NCBI GenBank assembly: GCA_005788065.1 | Contig: SXZD01000004.1 | Location: 1-14,230, forward strand | Direction of reading: 5' to 3' | DNA from: Burkholderiales bacterium | GTDB taxonomy: Bacteria > Pseudomonadota > Gammaproteobacteria > Burkholderiales > Burkholderiaceae_B | DNA: 14,230 nucleotides | Shown here: positions 1 to 7,424 of the stretch, piece after piece | How the letters are laid out: every line of letters starts with the position of its first letter | Numbering within the stretch: the stretch's first letter is position 1 | Program-made: the position numbers and the translations under genes | Notes under the pieces: generated by a model | What the model was told of the DNA's origin: nothing | Database searches by the model: none | What the model saw: the letters and a program-made list of their open reading frames with translations, nothing else

Positions 1-1368
1 ATCGGTGATGGTCTGGTGGCACAGATTCCCGCATTGCTGATCTCGGTGGCTGCCGGTCTGGTAGTTGCGCGTGTGGGGCATGGGCAGGACATCGGCACGC
101 AGATGTCCTCGCAGTTGTTTGCATCGCCCCAGGCCCTCTATATCACCGCGGGCATCATCAGTTTGATGGGTTTGATCCCCGGCATGCCCAACCTTGCTTT
201 CCTTATCCTCGGTGCGGCGACAGCCGGGCTGGGCTGGCGTCTGCAAAAGCTGGCAGAAGAAAAGCAGGCTGCGCCCGAAGCGGCCGCCGCTGCCGAGCGC
301 GCCGCAGCAGCAACCGATTCATCCGAAGCGTCGTGGGATGACCTGATGCCCGTCGATGTGGTTGCACTCGAAGTGGGTTACCGCCTCATTCCGCTGGTGG
401 ACAAAAACCAGGAAGGCGATCTGCTCAAGCGCATCAAGGCCATCCGTAAAAAGTTTGCGCAGGACGTAGGCTTTCTCCCGCCTGCCGTGCATATCCGTGA
501 CAACCTCGAGTTGCGCCCCAGCATGTATCGCATCCTGTTGAAGGGTGTTCCGGTGGGTGAAGGCGAGGTGTTCGTCAACCAGTTGCTTGCCATCAATCCG
601 GGTCGCGTCAGCATGCAGTTGCAGGGTCAGCCCACCACAGACCCCGCATTCGGTCTGCCTGCCGTCTGGATCGATCAGTCCCAGCGCGATGCCGCACAGG
701 CAGCCGGTTACACGGTGGTGGATGCCAGCACCGTGGTGGCCACCCACATGTCGCATCTGTTGCAGACATCGGCTGCGCAGTTGCTGGGTCGCAATGAAGT
801 TCAGCAGTTGCTGGATCATTTCGGCAAGTCCACACCAAAAGTGGTGGAAGACCTCACGCCCAAACTGCTGCCGCTGGCCACTGTGCAGCGTGTGTTGCAG
901 AACCTGCTGGAAGAGGGCGTTCACATCCGCGATATGCGCACGGTGCTGGAAACGTTGCTGGATGAAGGTGCACGCACGCAATCTGCCATCGACCTGACCG
1001 CTGCTGTGCGCGTGGCACTGGGGCGTGCGATCGTGCAGGCCCTCTCCGGTGGTGCGGGCGATCTGAATGTACAGGTGCTCGACAGCCGCCTAGAACAATT
1101 GCTGACCCAGGCGCAGGCCTCGGTGGGCCCGGACCAGATCGGCATTGAACCGATGTTGGCCGAAACATTGACGCAGCAGATCGGTGAAGCCGCATCGCGT
1201 CAGGAAGCCGCCGGACAGAATCCTGTCCTGTTGCTGCCCGATGCCCTGCGACTGCCGCTGGCCAAGCTGCTCAAACGCTCGGTACCCCGTCTGCGGGTGC
1301 TGTCGCACAGTGAAATTCCGGAATCCAGAACAATCCGGGTCGCATCCGTCGTGGGAGCTAAATCATGA
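1..1368 (+). CDS. flhA: Flagellar export gate protein FlhA (5'-truncated by window edge)
   Basis: FlhA forms the nonameric export gate of the flagellar type III secretion system in the inner membrane; its cytosolic domain docks chaperone-substrate complexes. The reading frame is open from base 1 and 455 codons are present. Against a usual length near 690 aa, roughly the first 235-240 residues lie outside. The window begins inside the conserved segment IGDGLVAQIPALLISVAAG. The last hydrophobic pair follows at about window residues 43-75 (ALYITAGIISLMGLIPG, then LAFLILGAATAGLGW). An Ala/Glu-rich linker (about 83-105) leads to the C-terminal domain, with typical stretches such as LEVGYRLIPLVD and GFLPPAVHIRDNLEL. 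The stop codon overlaps the flhF start in an ATGA arrangement, so the two genes are probably translationally coupled. The family assignment is firm. Confidence 0.97.
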   Translation: MGDGLVAQIPALLISVAAGLVVARVGHGQDIGTQMSSQLFASPQALYITAGIISLMGLIPGMPNLAFLILGAATAGLGWRLQKLAEEKQAAPEAAAAAERAAAATDSSEASWDDLMPVDVVALEVGYRLIPLVDKNQEGDLLKRIKAIRKKFAQDVGFLPPAVHIRDNLELRPSMYRILLKGVPVGEGEVFVNQLLAINPGRVSMQLQGQPTTDPAFGLPAVWIDQSQRDAAQAAGYTVVDASTVVATHMSHLLQTSAAQLLGRNEVQQLLDHFGKSTPKVVEDLTPKLLPLATVQRVLQNLLEEGVHIRDMRTVLETLLDEGARTQSAIDLTAAVRVALGRAIVQALSGGAGDLNVQVLDSRLEQLLTQAQASVGPDQIGIEPMLAETLTQQIGEAASRQEAAGQNPVLLLPDALRLPLAKLLKRSVPRLRVLSHSEIPESRTIRVASVVGAKS

Positions 1369-2753
1369 TGCTGAAAAAATTCTCGGGCCCCAATACCCGT
1401 GAGGCACTGAAGAAACTGCGCGAGGAACTCGGTGAAGATGCCGTGATCCTTTCCACCAAACAGACCGCTGCGGGTGCGGAAATTCTGGCGGCCCTGGCCG
1501 ACGATCTGCCTGATGCGGGGGGTTCCGGCGGTGGCAGCGCAGGCTCAAGCGTGCCGTCGCATCTGCCGCTTTCAACCTCTCTGCAACCCGGTACCGGCGA
1601 AGCGTTTGCCGCGCCCGTGGTGTCGGCCAGTTCTTCATCGCCGTCCAAACGCGATGTGCAGCCCGTCAACTGGAAGCGCATGGAAGACGTTGCACCATCG
1701 GCCAGTCTGCAGGCTGCGACCGACCGTGCAAGCGAGCGCACCACACGTCGCGACGTTAACTCCGCCGCTGCGGCATCGCTTTCACCGGTTGCTGCCTCAG
1801 CCATGGATGCCATCAGCCGTCCGTTGATGGATGAAATTCGCCAGATGCGCGAGATGCTCTCAGAGCAGATGTCGGTGCTCAATTGGAGAACGGCGCTGGA
1901 GCGCAATCCCGTTCGCGCAGATCTGTGGCGTGATCTGACGGAGGCCGGATTCTCGGCCGTGTTCGCGCGCACCGTAGTTGAAAAGCTGCCCGATGCATTC
2001 AATGAAGAAGAGTCGCGCCGCTGGCTGGCTGAAGTGATGGCGCGCAACCTCAATGTGGTCAACGCATCTGACGAGATCGTGGAGCGCGGTGGCGTCTATG
2101 CGCTGGTGGGGCCTACCGGTGTGGGCAAGACCACCACCACAGCCAAGCTGGCTGCACGCTGTGTCGTGAAATACGGTGCACAGTCGCTGGGTTTGATTAC
2201 CACCGACAGCTACCGGATCGGAGCGCAGGATCAGTTGCGCATTTACGGCAAAATTCTTGGCGTGCAGGTGTATACCGCACAGAGCGAGTCAGATCTTGCA
2301 CAGTTGCTCAGCACACTGTCTCGCAAGCATCTGGTGTTGATTGACACAGTGGGTATGGGTCAGCGTGATGACCGTCTGTCTGAGCAGACCCGTCTGCTGG
2401 CGCAGTCGGACGTCAAGCGGGTGTTGCTGCTCAATGCAGTGGCGCAGGCCGAGACACTGGAAGACGTGGCGCGCAACTATCGTGGCGAGGGTCTGCACGG
2501 CGCCATCATCACCAAGCTGGATGAAGCGGTCAAACTCGGTGGCGTGCTCGATGTGGTGGTGCGTCACAAACTCACGCTGCATTATCTGGCCACAGGTCAG
2601 CGCGTACCCGAAGATCTGTTTCTGGCCGAGAGTGCAGGCTTGCTGCGCCGTTGTCTGAAACCGGCTGCCAAAACCGCATTTTCTGTGTCTGAGCAGGAGC
2701 TGGCGTGGAAAATGGCCCGCATGCCTGATTCCAGTGACGAGTGGATGAACTGA
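1365..2753 (+). CDS. flhF: Flagellar SRP-type GTPase FlhF
   Basis: FlhF is a signal-recognition-particle family GTPase that recruits early flagellar parts and sets the site, usually polar, of flagellum assembly. The 462-aa product has the typical layout: a short basic N-terminus (MMLKKFSGPNTREALKKL), a low-complexity Ser/Ala/Gly-rich B domain (about 50-150), an N domain (about 150-235) and a GTPase G domain. Visible GTPase motifs are the P-loop GPTGVGKTT (249-257), ITTDSYRIGAQDQL (278-291), a G3 motif DTVGMGQRD (327-335) and the base-recognition TKLDE (383-387), followed by GQRVPEDL. G3 usually reads DTAGM here, so the Val is unusual. The ATG at 1365 is chosen because GGGAG at 1353-1357 lies seven bases upstream and the start overlaps the flhA stop. 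The gene overlaps the next one by one base. Confidence 0.96.
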   Translation: MMLKKFSGPNTREALKKLREELGEDAVILSTKQTAAGAEILAALADDLPDAGGSGGGSAGSSVPSHLPLSTSLQPGTGEAFAAPVVSASSSSPSKRDVQPVNWKRMEDVAPSASLQAATDRASERTTRRDVNSAAAASLSPVAASAMDAISRPLMDEIRQMREMLSEQMSVLNWRTALERNPVRADLWRDLTEAGFSAVFARTVVEKLPDAFNEEESRRWLAEVMARNLNVVNASDEIVERGGVYALVGPTGVGKTTTTAKLAARCVVKYGAQSLGLITTDSYRIGAQDQLRIYGKILGVQVYTAQSESDLAQLLSTLSRKHLVLIDTVGMGQRDDRLSEQTRLLAQSDVKRVLLLNAVAQAETLEDVARNYRGEGLHGAIITKLDEAVKLGGVLDVVVRHKLTLHYLATGQRVPEDLFLAESAGLLRRCLKPAAKTAFSVSEQELAWKMARMPDSSDEWMN

Positions 2754-3469
2754 TGAAAGACCAGGCCAATACCCTGCGCAATCTGCTGGGCCGCAAGGCA
2801 TCGGTGCTACAGCCCGTAATGGGGCTGGCCGGCAGGCCGGATGCCAGTCTGCTGGCAGCCGCGATGGTGGATGAGGCCGTGGCCGAAGGCAGCGGCGGGA
2901 TTGTCATCGATGGCGGTCGCGACGCACTGGTCGAAGCATTCAATCTGAAAAAACGCTGGGAACTGTGTCACTACCTCAGTGGCGATGTGTCGGCACAGTC
3001 GCTGCTGCTCAGTTGGGGTGAAAGCCGTTATCTGGTGCCGGCTGCGCGGGGCATCAACCAGGTCGGCGTGGGTCAGGTGATCAACCGCAGCCGATTCCAG
3101 AAACTGCTGTCGGGTTTTGCGGACAATGGCCATGAGATGTATGTCACGCTGTCTTATGAACAGGCCGGCATGGCACTGTCACTGTGTGCGGACGCACCGC
3201 AGTGGTTGTGGCTGGTGGAACCGAATCGCACCAGTGTCACCGAATGTTACAAGGCGCTGACCCAGATCGGTCCGGCATGCGGTAACATGGTGCATAGCGT
3301 GTTGGTGTGCCGGGCACGCAGTGCGGCGCAGGCCGATGATGTGTTTGCAGAGCTCGAACATGTCACGCGGCCTTATCTGTCCCAGCCGATCGAATATGCA
3401 GGCCAGTATCGCGGCCCGTCCTGTGCGCGTTCTTTGCGCGTGCGCAGCCGGCTTGAAGCCATCATCTGA
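2753..3469 (+). CDS. FlhG/FleN-like (MinD family) protein without a Walker A motif
   Basis: The position between flhF and fliA is where flhG (fleN, ylxH) is expected; FlhG is a MinD-type ATPase that controls flagellar number and stimulates FlhF. This 238-aa product keeps the MinD fold outline: IVIDGGRDA (50-58), a YLVPAARG strand (93-100) and WLVEPNRTSVTECYKAL (153-169). It also has the N-terminal DQANTLR (3-9), matching the DQAxxLR helix known in FlhG. However, the Walker A site (expected KGGVGKT) reads GLAGRPDAS at about 24-32, with no lysine or GKT, and the usual VDTGAG-like strand reads YVTLSYEQAG (130-139). ATP hydrolysis therefore looks lost. The frame has no visible disruption, so it is probably a functional pseudo-ATPase rather than a pseudogene. 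The ATG at 2753 overlaps the flhF stop (TGATG) and puts DQA near the N-terminus; GTG at 2741 is the alternative. No gene symbol is given because the protein is so divergent. Confidence 0.85.
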   Translation: MKDQANTLRNLLGRKASVLQPVMGLAGRPDASLLAAAMVDEAVAEGSGGIVIDGGRDALVEAFNLKKRWELCHYLSGDVSAQSLLLSWGESRYLVPAARGINQVGVGQVINRSRFQKLLSGFADNGHEMYVTLSYEQAGMALSLCADAPQWLWLVEPNRTSVTECYKALTQIGPACGNMVHSVLVCRARSAAQADDVFAELEHVTRPYLSQPIEYAGQYRGPSCARSLRVRSRLEAII

Positions 3470-3487
3470 TAACCGGGGAAACGGAGC

Positions 3488-4204
3488 ATGTACACCGCAG
3501 CGGGCGTTCTTGACAGGCAACAGACGGTAGACAAATATCTGCCGCTGGTCCGTCGCATGGCGCATCACCTGATTGCCAAGCTGCCGGCATCCGTACAGCT
3601 TGATGACCTGATACAGGCCGGCCTCATCGGATTGATGGACGCCATCGGCCGTTTTGAAGAGGGGCAGGGAGCGCAATTCGAGACCTACGCCACACAGCGC
3701 ATCCGTGGCTCCATGCTCGATGAACTGCGTCAGGCTGACTGGCTGCCGCGTGGTCTGCGCCAGTCCCAGCGCAAGATCGAAACCGCCCTGCACAAGGCCG
3801 AGCAGACCTTGGGCCGCCCACCCACCGAAATCGAAATGGCCCAATCCATGGGCCTGTCGCTGGAAGAGTATCAGGCCCTGCTGTTTGAGGCGCGCGGCAC
3901 ACAACTCATCTATTACGAAGACTACGAAGACGAAGAAGGCAACTCCACGGGCTTTCTGGATCGCCAGACTGACGGCGACGACGATGACCCACTGGCCAGC
4001 CTGAATGACGAACGTTTCCGCAAGGCTCTGGTTTCTGCCATTGAGGTTCTGCCTGAGCGTGAAAAATTGGTCATGGGGCTGTACTATGAGCAGGAGTTGA
4101 ACTTCCGGGAAATTGCTGCCGTACTCAATGTCACCGAGTCGCGGGTGTGCCAACTGCATTCGCAGGCGGTCGCCAGACTTCGGGTCAAATTGAAGGAATG
4201 GTAA
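3488..4204 (+). CDS. fliA: RNA polymerase sigma factor FliA (sigma-28)
   Basis: FliA directs RNA polymerase to late flagellar and chemotaxis promoters and is held inactive by FlgM until the hook is complete. The 238-aa length is typical. Region 2 is visible as DDLIQAGLIGLMDAIGRF (39-56) and FETYATQRIRGSMLDELR (64-81). Region 3 covers about 88-135, and region 4 has LPEREKLVMGLYYEQELNFR (188-207), then ESRVCQLHSQAVARLR (217-232). The linker between regions 3 and 4 (141-168) is strongly acidic, as is common in this lineage. GGGGAA at 3475-3480 is a good ribosome binding site seven bases before the ATG. The gene starts 18 bases after the FlhG-like gene and probably belongs to the flhA-flhF operon. 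Its partner FlgM is encoded in this window at 7069-7377, behind a sigma-28 promoter. Confidence 0.97.
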   Translation: MYTAAGVLDRQQTVDKYLPLVRRMAHHLIAKLPASVQLDDLIQAGLIGLMDAIGRFEEGQGAQFETYATQRIRGSMLDELRQADWLPRGLRQSQRKIETALHKAEQTLGRPPTEIEMAQSMGLSLEEYQALLFEARGTQLIYYEDYEDEEGNSTGFLDRQTDGDDDDPLASLNDERFRKALVSAIEVLPEREKLVMGLYYEQELNFREIAAVLNVTESRVCQLHSQAVARLRVKLKEW

Positions 4205-4222
4205 GCGTCCTCACGCGACACC

Positions 4223-6079
4223 TTGAATCCGCCCATCAAATCGCTGTTGCAACGAAACGCACTGATCGCATTGGTGCTGGCCGTGGTATGTCCGTGGCTG
4301 GCGTTTTATGTCATGCACCCGGCGCTGTTCAAGTCCATCGGTCTGGAGTCCGTGTTGCTGGCGGCTGCCTGCGGAGTGTTACCAGCCTGGCTGGCAGGGT
4401 TGGGTGGTCGCCGTCTGGTTCAAAACCGCTTTCGCAAGCTGCTGCAGTCCGAAAGCCAATTGCTGGACATCATGCGCCTGTCGGGCGACTGGTACTGGGA
4501 GCAAGACCGCAACGGGCGTGTTGTCAGTCTGCTGCATCGCAGTGCGCCGCAGGCTGGTGCTGAAAGCGGTCCGACCGAGTTTCCCATTCTGGGGCACACC
4601 CGTTGGGACTTGCAGGGTCTGGCACCGGTGGATATGTCCTGGGATGCATTTCGCCAGACCATGCAGGCCGAAAAGCCCTTCCAGAAAGTGCGTTTTTTGT
4701 ACACCTCCGGCGCAGGCGAGCGCCTGTACTTCGTCTCCTCTGGGGCTGCGCGCTATGACTGGCGTAAACAGTTTCTGGGTTATTGCGGTGTGTCGGTCAA
4801 CATCACCGACCGCTGTCTGAACCAGAACCTGCGCGAGGCAGAACGCGAACTGCTGCGCGGCCTGATGCTGGGTTTGCCCGCAGAGCGTCTGCTCTCACGC
4901 TTCTGTCACCAGCTTGCTCAGGCTTTCCATCGCGTGTCGGACGTGTACTGCTGGGTCGCTGCTGAAGCGGCCGATGGCGATCTTGCCAACAGCAATCTGC
5001 GCGAGGGGCGCATGCAATTGATTGCCCACTCCGATGGCGCCCAGACTGTGGGCGATTTGCAGGAGCTCAATTGGCCAACTGACCGTCAGGCGCTGGTGGC
5101 TGCCTTTCCGCGGGCTGCCCTCGAATTGCCGGATGACCCCGGCCTGCCGTTGCCCCCGGGTTTTCTGTTGGCGGTGCCCAAGGGTTCCACCGTACTGTCT
5201 GACCGCGACCGTACCCGTCTGCACGATGCCGGCCGCTTGCTGTCGCTGGTACTCGAACGTCAGCATTTTGAACGTGAAACCCAGCAGTTCAACAGTCAAC
5301 TGGAAGCGCGCATTGCAGAGCGTACCGCGTCGCTGCAGGCCACCAACCGCGAACTCGAGGCATTCAGTTACACCGTATCGCACGACCTGCGGGCGCCGCT
5401 GCGCGCCATCGATGGTTTTACCAACATCATCATGGAAGACTTCGAAAACGAGTTGCCGCCGGATGCAGTGCAATTGCTCAAGCGCATCAGCAATAATGCC
5501 GCGCAGATGGGCAAGCTCATTGATGGCTTGCTCGATTTTTCCCGTCTGCTGCGCAATCAGCCCACGCAGGTGCAGGTCAACATGCGCGCGCTGGTCGATC
5601 AGGTCTGCGAACAGGTTAATGCACCGGCACGGGCCGAGTTAGTCATCGGTCATCTGCCTGATGTGATGGGAGACCCGGTGTGGTTTACGCAGGTCTGGAT
5701 GAACCTGATCGACAATGCGCTCAAATTCAGCAGCAAGAAAGAGCAGCCGCGGGTTGAAATTGTAGCCGAGCAGGTCAGTGGTGGTGTTCGCTACACCGTC
5801 ACCGACAACGGTGCGGGTTTTGATCCGGCATATCGTGACAAGCTGTTCAATGTGTTCGAGCGCCTGCACCACAAAAAAGATTTTGATGGAACAGGCGTGG
5901 GTCTGGCCATCGTCAAGCGCATCATCGAGCGTCACGGCGGTGAGGTGTTCGCTGACTCCCAGCCCGGCGCAGGCGCACAGTTCGGTTTCTTTTTGCCCGA
6001 TGCGGTTCTGTATTCCGCCGACCGGGACACGGATGATGCAGATGCGCAGCAGCGTGCGCGCGAAGCAGGAGGGGTGTGA
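4223..6079 (+). CDS. Membrane-bound PAS-type sensor histidine kinase, phytochrome-like kinase core
   Basis: This is a 618-aa hybrid-free sensor kinase. Two hydrophobic segments (about 13-32 and 41-60) anchor the N-terminus in the membrane with little periplasmic sequence. A PAS-like domain follows (about 75-197; LLDIMRLSGDWYWEQDRNGR near its start), then a region of possible GAF character (about 205-345), which is an inference. A coiled linker leads to the dimerisation domain with FSYTVSHDLRAPLRAIDGFT, whose phospho-accepting His is residue 387. The ATPase domain shows the N box (NLIDNALKFS, 494-503), G1 (DNGAGF, 528-533), F box (FNVFERLHH) and G2 (GTGVGLAIVK, 556-565). The H-box style is that of phytochrome-class kinases, but no bilin-binding PAS-GAF-PHY module precedes it. 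No ATG is available near the N-terminus; TTG at 4223 is the first start after the fliA stop in the same frame and has no clear ribosome binding site, so the exact start is uncertain. The ligand is unknown. Confidence 0.9.
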   Translation: MNPPIKSLLQRNALIALVLAVVCPWLAFYVMHPALFKSIGLESVLLAAACGVLPAWLAGLGGRRLVQNRFRKLLQSESQLLDIMRLSGDWYWEQDRNGRVVSLLHRSAPQAGAESGPTEFPILGHTRWDLQGLAPVDMSWDAFRQTMQAEKPFQKVRFLYTSGAGERLYFVSSGAARYDWRKQFLGYCGVSVNITDRCLNQNLREAERELLRGLMLGLPAERLLSRFCHQLAQAFHRVSDVYCWVAAEAADGDLANSNLREGRMQLIAHSDGAQTVGDLQELNWPTDRQALVAAFPRAALELPDDPGLPLPPGFLLAVPKGSTVLSDRDRTRLHDAGRLLSLVLERQHFERETQQFNSQLEARIAERTASLQATNRELEAFSYTVSHDLRAPLRAIDGFTNIIMEDFENELPPDAVQLLKRISNNAAQMGKLIDGLLDFSRLLRNQPTQVQVNMRALVDQVCEQVNAPARAELVIGHLPDVMGDPVWFTQVWMNLIDNALKFSSKKEQPRVEIVAEQVSGGVRYTVTDNGAGFDPAYRDKLFNVFERLHHKKDFDGTGVGLAIVKRIIERHGGEVFADSQPGAGAQFGFFLPDAVLYSADRDTDDADAQQRAREAGGV

Positions 6080-6531
6080 TGTCAGGTGATTTCGAGCCGG
6101 TGCCGGTGGTGTTGGTGGAAGACAATGTCAATGACGCCGAACTGGCGCTGCGTGTGGTCAGGAAAACGGTGCCCGGTACTGCCACAGCCCATCTTGAAGA
6201 CGGAGAACGGGCAGTGCAATACATCGATGCACTCGTGACTGCTGTCAAGGGCGGTGCGGCTGCTGTGCCGCGCCTGCTGCTGCTGGACTTGAAGTTGCCC
6301 AAAATCGATGGGCTGGATGTATTGCAGCACATACGCCGTCAGACTGAGTTGAAGGCATTGCCCGTGGTGGTGTTGTCTTCTTCACGCGAACCGTCCGACG
6401 TCAGCCGTGCATTTGCGTATGGCGCAAACAGCTTTGTGGTCAAACCGGTTCAGTTTGACCAATATCTGCCCAGAATCGGTGGGGTGGTGAGCTACTGGAT
6501 GACGCTTAACGAAGCGCCGGGCGCTGTGTAA
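6079..6531 (+). CDS. Rcp1-like single-domain response regulator
   Basis: The 150-aa product is a lone receiver domain without an output domain. Conserved residues are visible: the acidic pocket in LVEDNVNDAEL (12-22; D15), the phospho-acceptor D70 in LLLLDLKLPKIDGLDVL, the switch Ser in VVVLSSSREP (97-105) and the invariant Lys122 in FVVKPVQFDQYL. The VEDNxxDAEL opening and the long alpha/beta loop before LLLLDL are typical of Rcp1-type regulators that pair with phytochrome-like kinases, which matches the upstream gene. It should receive phosphate from that kinase and act by protein contact. The ATG at 6079 overlaps the kinase stop (TGATG), with AGGAGG at 6067-6072 six bases upstream; the GTG at 6076 is too close to that site. 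Its 3' end overlaps convergent flgN by 26 bp. It is not a standard CheY by sequence, and its target is unknown. Confidence 0.93.
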   Translation: MSGDFEPVPVVLVEDNVNDAELALRVVRKTVPGTATAHLEDGERAVQYIDALVTAVKGGAAAVPRLLLLDLKLPKIDGLDVLQHIRRQTELKALPVVVLSSSREPSDVSRAFAYGANSFVVKPVQFDQYLPRIGGVVSYWMTLNEAPGAV

Positions 6532-7000
6532 ACGGTGATGCGGCGCCCAGCATGCCGTTGGGGCCGTAGGTTACCGGTGGATTGACCTGGCTGGCTTGAC
6601 TGATGATGGCCATGCGCTGTTGCAGCGTGGCCAATTGCTCGGTGACCAGCGTGCCGTTGAGGTTGTTCAAACGCTGCGCCTGGCGCAGGCTGCCCTTGAA
6701 ATTTTCAATCAGGCAGTGCAGGTTCAGGTCGTTTTCAGCAAGGCGTCGCATCCAGGCGTCCAGTTCGGGTGCCGTGTTGCCGCCGCCGTTTTGTTCGCAC
6801 AAGGTCATGCGCTGGCGGCTGATGCGCTCAAGGTCGTGCATCAGCGACTCTTTTTGTACCGCCAACTCCATCAGGCGCTCGGCCTGCATATTGATCAGAC
6901 AGGCTTGCTCGTCCGACAGCACGTCCACCAGCGACATCACCTGCTCACACTCGCGTGTCAGCAGGGCTGCCAGTGTTGCGCTTACTGTCGTCTGATTCAT
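6506..7000 (-). CDS. flgN: Flagellar export chaperone FlgN for hook-filament junction proteins
   Basis: FlgN is a small cytosolic helical chaperone that delivers the junction proteins FlgK and FlgL to the export gate (FlhA). The 164-aa product is mostly helical with a typical FlgN pattern: an N-terminal LLTRECEQVMSLVDVLSDEQ helix, LAVQKESLMHDLERISRQRM, and LHCLIENFKGSLRQAQRLNN (about 94-113). The tail (about 138-164) is Pro/Gly-rich and probably disordered; this is the part that often binds cargo. AGGAG (bases 7009-7013 read on the minus strand) lies eight bases before the ATG. The gene follows flgM in the same direction after 68 bases, the standard flgMN arrangement, and is probably transcribed from the sigma-28 promoter before flgM. 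Its end overlaps the convergent response-regulator gene. Confidence 0.9.
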   Translation of the reverse strand: MNQTTVSATLAALLTRECEQVMSLVDVLSDEQACLINMQAERLMELAVQKESLMHDLERISRQRMTLCEQNGGGNTAPELDAWMRRLAENDLNLHCLIENFKGSLRQAQRLNNLNGTLVTEQLATLQQRMAIISQASQVNPPVTYGPNGMLGAASPFTQRPALR

Positions 7001-7068
7001 TGCTGTTTCTCCTGCCCGTCCGTATCTGGCTGTGCCTGATGCTGCTCGCGTAGGTCGCGTCGGTCGCG

Positions 7069-7377
7069 TCAGCCCGCCCGCTGGCCGGTCAGTTCGCGCA
7101 CGCTTTCAATCAGCTTATCCGCCACCTTTTCGGCGTCGACCTGAAAGCGGCCTTCACGGATGGCCTGGCTGATCGCGGATACGCGACCCGCATCCAGCGG
7201 CGCCTCGCGGTCGGCCAACTGTACCGAGCTTGCAGATACCTTCACTTCTTCAGATACGGCGCGCGTACCCCCGGTCTTGGCCGCAGATGAAGCCGAACCT
7301 GCCCCGGATCCCGAGGAGGTGCGACCACTGCCGCCGATGGAGCCGGCTGAACCGTCTCCGCCTACTTTTGAAATCAT
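7069..7377 (-). CDS. flgM: Anti-sigma-28 factor FlgM
   Basis: FlgM binds FliA in the cytoplasm and is exported through the finished hook, which releases sigma-28 for late genes. The 102-aa product has the family layout: an unstructured N-terminal half and a C-terminal sigma-binding half. The latter shows VSASSVQLADREAPLDAGRV (about 47-66), then ISQAIREGRFQVDAEKVADK (68-87) and LIESVRELTG, closely matching FlgM helices. The N-terminal 40 residues are very rich in Gly and Ser, more than usual. A GGAG site (7385-7388 on the plus strand as CTCC) sits seven bases before the ATG, and a sigma-28 promoter lies further upstream at 7425-7451, giving the expected FliA feedback loop. flgN follows. Confidence 0.95.
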   Translation of the reverse strand: MISKVGGDGSAGSIGGSGRTSSGSGAGSASSAAKTGGTRAVSEEVKVSASSVQLADREAPLDAGRVSAISQAIREGRFQVDAEKVADKLIESVRELTGQRAG

Positions 7378-7424
7378 GATAACGCTCCGTTTCGAATGGC
7401 GTTGTGAGAATCCTCTTGAACCAT

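Noticed and set aside
319..981. 220-codon open frame on the minus strand opposite flhA
   Set aside because: Antisense to a clearly conserved FlhA domain, with no recognisable motif and no ribosome site seen.
2753..3469. FlhG-like gene as a pseudogene
   Set aside because: No frameshift or internal stop, close packing with flhF and fliA, and conserved N-terminal DQA motif; loss of the Walker A site alone does not make it a pseudogene.
3179..4159. 326-codon open frame on the minus strand opposite fliA
   Set aside because: It lies fully antisense to fliA and the 3' end of the FlhG-like gene, has no family resemblance, and is rich in Gln/His/Arg as expected for a shadow of GC-rich coding DNA.
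4223..6079. True bacteriophytochrome
   Set aside because: The kinase core is phytochrome-like, but the N-terminus has two membrane helices and a PAS domain, with no PHY domain or bilin-binding Cys context.
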